From positions 1-42,750 of the forward strand of contig NZ_KB894712.1 of NCBI RefSeq assembly GCF_000374565.1: a stretch of DNA of 42,750 bases, in the 5' to 3' direction. Numbering within the stretch: position 1 is the stretch's first letter; each line of letters begins with the position of its first letter. The stretch comes from Siminovitchia fordii DSM 16014 = CIP 108821 (lineage in GTDB: Bacteria; Bacillota; Bacilli; Bacillales; Bacillaceae_C). A program made the position numbers and the translations under genes. The notes beneath the pieces are model-generated. The model saw only the letters and a list, made by a program, of their open reading frames with translations. It did not search any database and had not been told where the DNA came from. Positions 37,256 through 42,750 of the stretch are shown piece after piece.

Positions 37256-37845
37256 TTATCTCCCTTTTTAGCCCGGCGATGGTAAAAAAACCTGTCGATA
37301 ATGATAGCACCGGCAGTGGCACAAATTGTCGCAACCAATGTAGGGCCGACAATGTCTGTCGGACCGGTGGAATTGTAGTTCATCCTGATGGCTATCACCG
37401 TTGTCGGTATTAAGGTCAGCCCTGAAGTATTCAATGCGAGAAAAGTAATCATTGACCTGCTCGCTTCGGATTTCCCGCCATTTAACACTTTCAGCTGCTC
37501 CATCGCCTTGATTCCAAGCGGAGTGGCTGCGTTGCCCAAACCAAACATATTCGCGATGATATTTGACAATATATAGCCAACCGCCGGATGATCGCTTGGA
37601 ACCTCGGGAAAAAGTTTCAGTATCATGGGCTTGAATAGATTGGACAGTTTTTGAAGCAGTCCTGCATCCTGTGCTATCCTCATCATGCCCAGCCAGAAAA
37701 CGAGAACACTGATCAATCCGATACATAGCGTTACCGCCTCATTGGCAGAATGGAAAATAGCTTCATTCACTTCCTTCATTCTTCCGTTGGCTGCAGCAAA
37801 TAAGAGTCCGATCACTGTCATTGCGACCCAGATAATATTAATCAT
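37252..37845 (-). CDS. spmA: Spore maturation protein SpmA
   Basis: SpmA, 197 residues, membrane partner of SpmB (nucleoside-recognition family). Visible features: WVAMTVIGLLFAA first helix, ANEAVTLCIGLISVLVFWLGM, and GLGNAATPLGIKAM, a conserved family block. It overlaps dacB by four bases at its start and spmB by four at its end, so all three are translationally coupled. Mutants in B. subtilis make spores with lower heat resistance. Confidence 0.94.
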   Translation of the reverse strand: MINIIWVAMTVIGLLFAAANGRMKEVNEAIFHSANEAVTLCIGLISVLVFWLGMMRIAQDAGLLQKLSNLFKPMILKLFPEVPSDHPAVGYILSNIIANMFGLGNAATPLGIKAMEQLKVLNGGKSEASRSMITFLALNTSGLTLIPTTVIAIRMNYNSTGPTDIVGPTLVATICATAGAIIIDRFFYHRRAKKGDK

Positions 37846-38978
37846 GGTAATATTGCACCTGCCCGTTCACGAAACAGGGATTTCAGCCTTTGCGCCCAGG
37901 ATATTTTTTCCCGCTGTTCCTCCCCAGAAATATATACCGGTACATTTCGGACAGCCTGGTCCTGTAAATAGATCACAGCCCTTCCGACCTCGCCATCTTC
38001 GGTTTTTCTCATTTCCTTTGGCGAAAGCAGTGTATAACGAATCCGTACATCCGAGTACTCTTCCTTCGTCAATGGATAATATACAGGCCCCTTTATATAT
38101 AAAGTCTTTTTTCCTTTAAACGGCTGAACACCCTTCAATGGGCCATCAGGTAATATTTCCATCATTTTAAAATGACTGAACGCATACTCATACATGGAGA
38201 TATGATCATTCCAATCATCCGAGGCATTCAATGTGACAGCAACCATGTCCTTGTTCTTCTTTGAGGCTGTTGTAACAAGTGTTCTTCCGGCCCTTTTCGT
38301 ATAGCCAGTTTTACCGCCCGTGGCATATTTATATTTTTCGGTCAGAAGCCTGTTTTTATTTTTCCAATGCTGAGAGCGGTCTTCCCGTTCAAAAGAATAT
38401 ATTTTTGTCCCGGAAATAGTGCGAAATGTTTCATCGTGCATCGCATAACGCATGAGGAGAGCCATATCATAAGCTGTAGAATAATGCTCTTCATGGCTGT
38501 CCAATCCGGAAGGGTTTGAAAAAGCCGTATTCGTCATACCGATTTCTTTTGCTTTTTGATTCATCATGAAGACAAATCCCTCCATGCTGCCCCCGACATG
38601 CTCCGCTATGGCATTTGCTGCATCATTCCCGGAGCGAAGCATCAAACCGTAAACAAGATCTCTCAATTTTATTTTTTCTCCCGGAACAAGATAGATGGAT
38701 GAGCCCTCTGTATAACTTGCTGATCGGCTGACCTTCACAGTTTCATCCATCTTTCCGGATTCAATAGCTAGAATAGCAGTCATGATTTTCGTAATCGATG
38801 CAACCCTCCGGACCTCATGAGGGTTTTTTTCAAATAAAACCCTTCCTGTTTTCTGCTCCATCAAAACAGCACTGGAGGCGCTCACTGGAAATTCCGGATT
38901 TTCTTTATTCGAAAAGGCGGTGAGTAATATTAATGCACTGCTCATACAAATGACTAAAATATATTTCAAAGACGACAT
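37842..38978 (-). CDS. dacB: D-alanyl-D-alanine carboxypeptidase DacB (PBP5*)
   Basis: DacB, 378 residues, a sporulation-specific low-molecular-mass penicillin-binding protein that trims stem peptides and so sets cortex cross-linking. N-terminal signal peptide (about 1-22), then the active-site set S61-ITK, S116-GN and KTG in ATGGKTGYTK; C-terminal beta domain after about residue 285. Start at ATG 38978 after GAGGGG; the 13 upstream codons lie over the promoter. A sigma-E-type promoter sits about 30 bases upstream, fitting mother-cell expression. Confidence 0.95.
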   Translation of the reverse strand: MSSLKYILVICMSSALILLTAFSNKENPEFPVSASSAVLMEQKTGRVLFEKNPHEVRRVASITKIMTAILAIESGKMDETVKVSRSASYTEGSSIYLVPGEKIKLRDLVYGLMLRSGNDAANAIAEHVGGSMEGFVFMMNQKAKEIGMTNTAFSNPSGLDSHEEHYSTAYDMALLMRYAMHDETFRTISGTKIYSFEREDRSQHWKNKNRLLTEKYKYATGGKTGYTKRAGRTLVTTASKKNKDMVAVTLNASDDWNDHISMYEYAFSHFKMMEILPDGPLKGVQPFKGKKTLYIKGPVYYPLTKEEYSDVRIRYTLLSPKEMRKTEDGEVGRAVIYLQDQAVRNVPVYISGEEQREKISWAQRLKSLFRERAGAILP

Positions 38979-39006
38979 TCTCCCGCCCCTCTCGTGCGTT
39001 TGTACA

Positions 39007-39034
39007 AGTCTATGCATCGAACAAATCGATATGA
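39007..39034 (-). promoter_or_regulatory. Sigma-E-like promoter of dacB-spmA-spmB
   Basis: TCATATC (39028-39034), 13 bases, CATAGACT (39007-39014) on the minus strand, near the sigma-E consensus. The B. subtilis dacB operon is sigma-E dependent. Confidence 0.65.
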
Positions 39035-39035
39035 T

Positions 39036-39061
39036 AAAAAAATGGCCCCCTTCCGGGAGCC
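39036..39061 (-). terminator. Terminator of scpA-scpB
   Basis: GGCTCCC, loop GGAA, GGGGGCC (one U-G pair) then ATTTTTTT on the minus strand, 11 bases past the scpB stop. Its T-run abuts the -35 of the dacB promoter. Confidence 0.8.
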
Positions 39062-39071
39062 GTCTAAAAAA

Positions 39072-39656
39072 TTATTCATTTGGACTTGCCGTTAAATCAA
39101 ATAAAGGTCCTGCTTCCTCCAACTTTGAGTTATGCTTGGCCGGTTCAGGCAATGGCGGCAGCTCTTTTATATCCGTCAACCCAAAATAGTCGAGAAATTC
39201 ACGAGTGGTGGCGTATAATATGGCCCTGCCTATGCCTTCTTTCCTTCCAGCTTCCTTAATTAAGCCCTTAGCCAAAAGCGTCCGGAGCGGTCGTTCCGTC
39301 TTCACCCCACGAATTTCCTCAATTTCCACTCTTGTAATCGGCTGCTTGTAAGCGATAATCGCCATCGTCTCCAATGCAGCCTGGGAGATGGACTCTGTTT
39401 GGGTGTTTTCTACAAGTTTTTGTAAGACATTAGAAAACTTCCTTTTTGTTACAAGCTGGTACGTACCCGCAAGAATGGCGATTGTAAGGCCCCTATTTTC
39501 ATCCGCTTCGTATTCATCATGAAGTTCTTCAATTAACCTTCCTGCTTCTATCTCGGATATATCAAGAGCTGCTCCTATCTGCTTTGGAGTCAATCCTTCA
39601 TCCCCCGCAGCAAACAGCAGGCTTTCCAATGCCGCTTTTAAATTAACTGCTTTCAA
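39072..39656 (-). CDS. scpB: Segregation and condensation protein B
   Basis: ScpB, 194 residues, a dimeric winged-helix (kite) subunit of the SMC-ScpA-ScpB condensin that organises the chromosome at origins. Two winged helices are seen (about 1-80 and 90-170), with SQAALETMAIIAYKQPITR and RPLRTLLAKGLI typical of the family. It overlaps the end of scpA by 14 bases, so translation is coupled. B. subtilis ypuI, which follows scpB there, is absent. Confidence 0.96.
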   Translation of the reverse strand: MKAVNLKAALESLLFAAGDEGLTPKQIGAALDISEIEAGRLIEELHDEYEADENRGLTIAILAGTYQLVTKRKFSNVLQKLVENTQTESISQAALETMAIIAYKQPITRVEIEEIRGVKTERPLRTLLAKGLIKEAGRKEGIGRAILYATTREFLDYFGLTDIKELPPLPEPAKHNSKLEEAGPLFDLTASPNE

Positions 39657-40398
39657 GAACTAATGGCTCCTCTCTTGCTGATAAATATATTTCTTCGAAA
39701 TTATGACTTTGCCAGACTTCAATTGCGTTGCATTTCATTAATTCCAGCATAGCCAGAAAGGTAATAATGATAAACTCTTTATCAGAGGTGTGGAAAAAGG
39801 CTGAAAAACTTTGTCTTTTTCCATTTTTTTTAAGTGTATTTATTAATTCATCCATTCGTTGTTGAATCGTGATTTTAGGTCTGGCCACCTTAGCCGACAA
39901 TGGCTGCTTAATTCTTTTTCTCCTTAAAAGTTTATTATAAGCACCAATCATATCGTAAATCGTAACCCCGGATATTTGGACCCTGGGAATTTCATCAGCA
40001 AAATGGGAAAGATCGCTTGGGGGCTTTGTAAAAATCTCGCTTCTGGCACTTTCTTTTTGCTGGAAAAGCATAGCAGCTTCTTTGAATCTTTTATATTCAA
40101 TAAGCTGTTCTACCAGTTCCGTCCTTGGATCTTCCTCATATGGCAGCTCCTCTTCCTGGACCTCTTCGTTTTTCGGAAGGAGCATCTTGCTTTTGATTGA
40201 AAGTAATGTTGCAGACATGACGAGATACTCGCTTGCATGATCAAGTTCGAGTTCGTTCATCGTATGTATATATAACAGATATTGATCAGTTATTTCCGCC
40301 ATTGGAATATCATAAATATCGATTTCCATTCGCTTGATTAAATGAAGAAGGAGATCAAGCGGGCCTTCGAACACTTCTGTTTTAATTTGGTAAGACAT
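39643..40398 (-). CDS. scpA: Segregation and condensation protein A
   Basis: ScpA, 251 residues, the kleisin that bridges the SMC heads. The N-terminal SMC-neck-binding part starts FEGPLDLLLHLI, the middle part binds ScpB and the C-terminal winged helix binds the SMC cap (FLAMLELMK). GGTGAT precedes the ATG. Divergent from ypuF as in B. subtilis. Confidence 0.96.
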   Translation of the reverse strand: MSYQIKTEVFEGPLDLLLHLIKRMEIDIYDIPMAEITDQYLLYIHTMNELELDHASEYLVMSATLLSIKSKMLLPKNEEVQEEELPYEEDPRTELVEQLIEYKRFKEAAMLFQQKESARSEIFTKPPSDLSHFADEIPRVQISGVTIYDMIGAYNKLLRRKRIKQPLSAKVARPKITIQQRMDELINTLKKNGKRQSFSAFFHTSDKEFIIITFLAMLELMKCNAIEVWQSHNFEEIYLSAREEPLVLESS

Positions 40399-40551
40399 AT
40401 AATATCACCAATTTCGACATAAACATTGATATTTCCACCTTATCATCATACAATACTTTCATCCTGATGTGATCACTATTTTTTAGAAAGATCCCCCTCC
40501 AGTGTGTTACACTAAAATATAAAGCTATCAAATCGGAGGGAGTCATCACTA

Positions 40552-41055
40552 TTGATTTTTCCATTATCATATATTGAATTTCTGGCCCATTTTCATGGGG
40601 ACAGGGACTTCTTTGAGTGTCACGAAGTTTTGGAGGATCATTGGAAAAATACCGGCATGGAGAAAGGCTCTGTGTGGGTCGGCTTGATCCAAATTGCCGT
40701 AAGCTTTTACCATTACCGCCGTGGAAATAAAAGAGGTGCCATCAAGATGCTGGAAAAGGCCCTCGATATTGTAAATAAAAAAAGAGCCGAGCTGCATTCT
40801 CTTGGTATCAATTATGAACAGCTTTTGTCGATGCTGATCCGGAGTTGCCAGGATATGCAGTCGGGTGCACCCTATAGTCCCATTAACCTTCCAATACAAG
40901 ATTCCGAATTATTGACTGTTTGCAAGGAGCGAGTACGTTTGATCGGATTTGATTGGGGCGGCAAGGAAGAACTCAATGAATACATCATCAATAAACATAT
41001 TGCGAGAAATAGACTGTTCACCGAAAAACACCTTGAGAAAGCTGCCATCGAATAA
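40552..41055 (+). CDS. ypuF: YpuF, DUF309 protein
   Basis: A 167-residue DUF309 protein of unknown function. The signature is FFECHEVLEDHWK (about 20-32) followed by GLIQIAVSFYHYRRGN, an all-helical domain with a conserved His/Glu set that may bind a metal. Start is TTG at 40552 with GGAGGGAG about nine bases upstream. Plus strand; it shares a bidirectional terminator with ribT. A small palindrome AGTGTgttACACT at 40501-40513 lies before it. Confidence 0.88.
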   Translation: MIFPLSYIEFLAHFHGDRDFFECHEVLEDHWKNTGMEKGSVWVGLIQIAVSFYHYRRGNKRGAIKMLEKALDIVNKKRAELHSLGINYEQLLSMLIRSCQDMQSGAPYSPINLPIQDSELLTVCKERVRLIGFDWGGKEELNEYIINKHIARNRLFTEKHLEKAAIE

Positions 41056-41062
41056 CATATTA

Positions 41063-41446
<384 letters not shown>

Positions 41447-41479
41447 TTACCCCTCATCATTTTTATTTCGAATAGTATT

Positions 41480-41575
41480 TCATTTATTCGGCACAATAAA
41501 AAGCCAATAAATCAATCCCCATACGAACGCCATGGCAAAAAGTATAACAAACAAAATAATGTTGTTTTTGCGCAA
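41480..41575 (-). CDS. Small membrane peptide, 31 residues
   Basis: A TTG start at 41575 follows GGGAG by nine bases and opens a 31-residue frame: a basic start (RKNN), one hydrophobic helix (IILFVILFAMAFVWGLIYWL) and a short IVPNK tail, i.e. a typical single-pass small protein. It lies between lysA and ribT, and no family is recognised. Too short for ordinary gene calling. Confidence 0.5.
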   Translation of the reverse strand: MRKNNIILFVILFAMAFVWGLIYWLFIVPNK

Positions 41576-41690
41576 AAACAAACACTCCCGCCAGTAGTTA
41601 TGATCAGTTTTAATAATATAACATTAATCCAACACCGACCATTTTACCTATATTCGCTGTTTAACGCAAATGTTTGTCCAATTTGGAACC

Positions 41691-42750
41691 CTAAATGGGT
41701 GATTTTTCACTGAATGGGACATCCAGCCGGACAAGATCCTCATATGATTCCCTTTTAATGACAATCCGGCTATTTCCATCCTCCACGAATACTACCGGAG
41801 GCCTTGGAATCCGGTTATAATTGTTGGCCATTGCATAACCATACGCTCCTGTGCAGAAAACAGCCAAAATATCCTGTGTTCCTGGATCTGGGAGCGGAAG
41901 GTCCCAAATAAGCATGTCGCCGGATTCACAGCACTTCCCGGCAATCGATACAACTTCGTCATGCTTGTCAAGCGCCCGGTTTGCCAGTATAGCTTCGTAT
42001 TTGGCGTCGTATAGAGCAGGTCTGATATTATCGCTCATCCCGCCATCAACAGCCACATATTTCCTTACATTCGGGACATCTTTTCTGGAACCGATCGAAT
42101 ATAGGGTTGTGCCTGCATCCCCAACAAGCGACCTCCCAGGTTCGATCCAAATTTCCGGCATCGGAAGCGACAACCGTTCTGTCTCATTTCTCACGACTAC
42201 AATCATTTCTTCGACATACTGTTCAGGAGAAAGAGGTGTGTCCCCTTCCGTGTAGCGAATCCCAAATCCGCCTCCAAGGTTTAGAACCTGAGGGACAAAG
42301 CCATATTCACCATTCCATAGACTTAATTTTTCCAAAACTTTTTTGGCGGCCATCACAAAGCCGGCTGTTTCAAAAATTTGTGACCCAATATGGCAATGGA
42401 GCCCGAGCAGATTCAAATACTCGCTTTCCAAAGACATAGCCAGCGCTGTTTCCGCCTGCCCATTCTCCAGATCAAATCCGAATTTCGAATCCTCCTGTCC
42501 GGTAAGGATATAGTCATGGGTATGAGCCTCAATTCCAGGTGTCACACGGAGCAATATATTAACGATTTGTTTTCTTTCCTGGCATAGGTGATGGAGCATA
42601 TGAAGCTCGTGGAAATTGTCGACAACGATACAGCCGATTTTATGATCCAAAGCCATTTCCAGCTCTTCTTCGCTCTTATTATTTCCATGAAAATGAATTT
42701 TTTCAACCGGATATTTCGCAGCAATGGCCGTATACAACTCCCCGCCTGAT
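41691..42750 (-). CDS. lysA: Diaminopimelate decarboxylase LysA (partial)
   Basis: C-terminal 353 or so residues of LysA (full length about 440); the N-terminus with the PLP lysine lies beyond the window edge. It makes L-lysine from meso-diaminopimelate with PLP. Visible: HCHIGSQI, LNLGGGFGI, EPGRSLVG (substrate and phosphate binding), CCESGD (active-site Cys from the partner subunit) and GAYGYAMANNYN. The frame is open to the last base. No terminator hairpin is obvious after the stop; a small membrane-peptide frame lies downstream. Confidence 0.96.
   Translation of the reverse strand, partial: SGGELYTAIAAKYPVEKIHFHGNNKSEEELEMALDHKIGCIVVDNFHELHMLHHLCQERKQIVNILLRVTPGIEAHTHDYILTGQEDSKFGFDLENGQAETALAMSLESEYLNLLGLHCHIGSQIFETAGFVMAAKKVLEKLSLWNGEYGFVPQVLNLGGGFGIRYTEGDTPLSPEQYVEEMIVVVRNETERLSLPMPEIWIEPGRSLVGDAGTTLYSIGSRKDVPNVRKYVAVDGGMSDNIRPALYDAKYEAILANRALDKHDEVVSIAGKCCESGDMLIWDLPLPDPGTQDILAVFCTGAYGYAMANNYNRIPRPPVVFVEDGNSRIVIKRESYEDLVRLDVPFSEKSPI

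Overview
The window reads as a Bacillaceae chromosome (a low-GC, spore-forming Firmicute; genus not resolved). It carries B. subtilis-type blocks in B. subtilis-like order: sleB-ypeB, prsW, ypdA, mecB, ypbG/F/E/D, fer, ribU, resA-E, rluB, dacB-spmA-spmB, scpA-scpB, ypuF, ribT and lysA. Typical Gram-positive features agree: strong AGGAGG-type ribosome binding sites, several TTG starts, many U-tailed intrinsic terminators, and SAM-I and FMN riboswitches. Most genes lie on the minus strand. The plus-strand genes are a transposase, an asparaginase, cotJABC, fer and ypuF.

Layout. 0-1.5 kb: an intact IS1182-type transposase next to the ypeB terminator. 1.5-8.3 kb: the germination pair sleB-ypeB behind a sigma-G-like promoter, prsW, a divergent asparaginase, ypdA, mecB and ypbG. 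8.5-12.8 kb: the spore coat operon cotJABC, then an accessory stretch with a 42-residue Sda-like protein, gene relics and a decayed second copy of the cotJC 3' end with its terminator, then an MFS transporter and a DJ-1/PfpI protein. 12.9-16.5 kb: a ketosynthase-fold protein with one catalytic His replaced by Gln, 20 bases upstream of a membrane PAS-GGDEF-EAL protein. 16.8-22.5 kb: a methionine operon metI-yitJ-metE under a SAM-I riboswitch, preceded by a second promoter and terminator that would make a transcript of about 78 nt. 22.5-25.2 kb: ypbF, ypbE, ypbD and fer, without the recQ and ypbB usually found beside them. 25.3-29.4 kb: a large RND efflux gene, then ribU behind an FMN riboswitch. 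29.5-35.5 kb: resABC and resDE, separated by a terminator. 35.8-42.7 kb: rluB, the sigma-E-type dacB-spmA-spmB operon, scpA-scpB, ypuF, ribT, a 31-residue membrane peptide and the 3' part of lysA, which runs off the window.

Much of the window serves sporulation and germination (sleB, ypeB, cotJABC, the Sda-like protein, dacB, spmA, spmB), respiration and cytochrome c assembly (res), thiol and stress handling (ypdA, prsW, mecB) and metabolite-sensing RNAs. The less ordinary parts are the ketosynthase/c-di-GMP gene pair, the cotJC-duplication island with its Sda-like gene, and the RNA signals around 22.4-22.75 kb. I see no CRISPR array, tRNA, rRNA or prophage.
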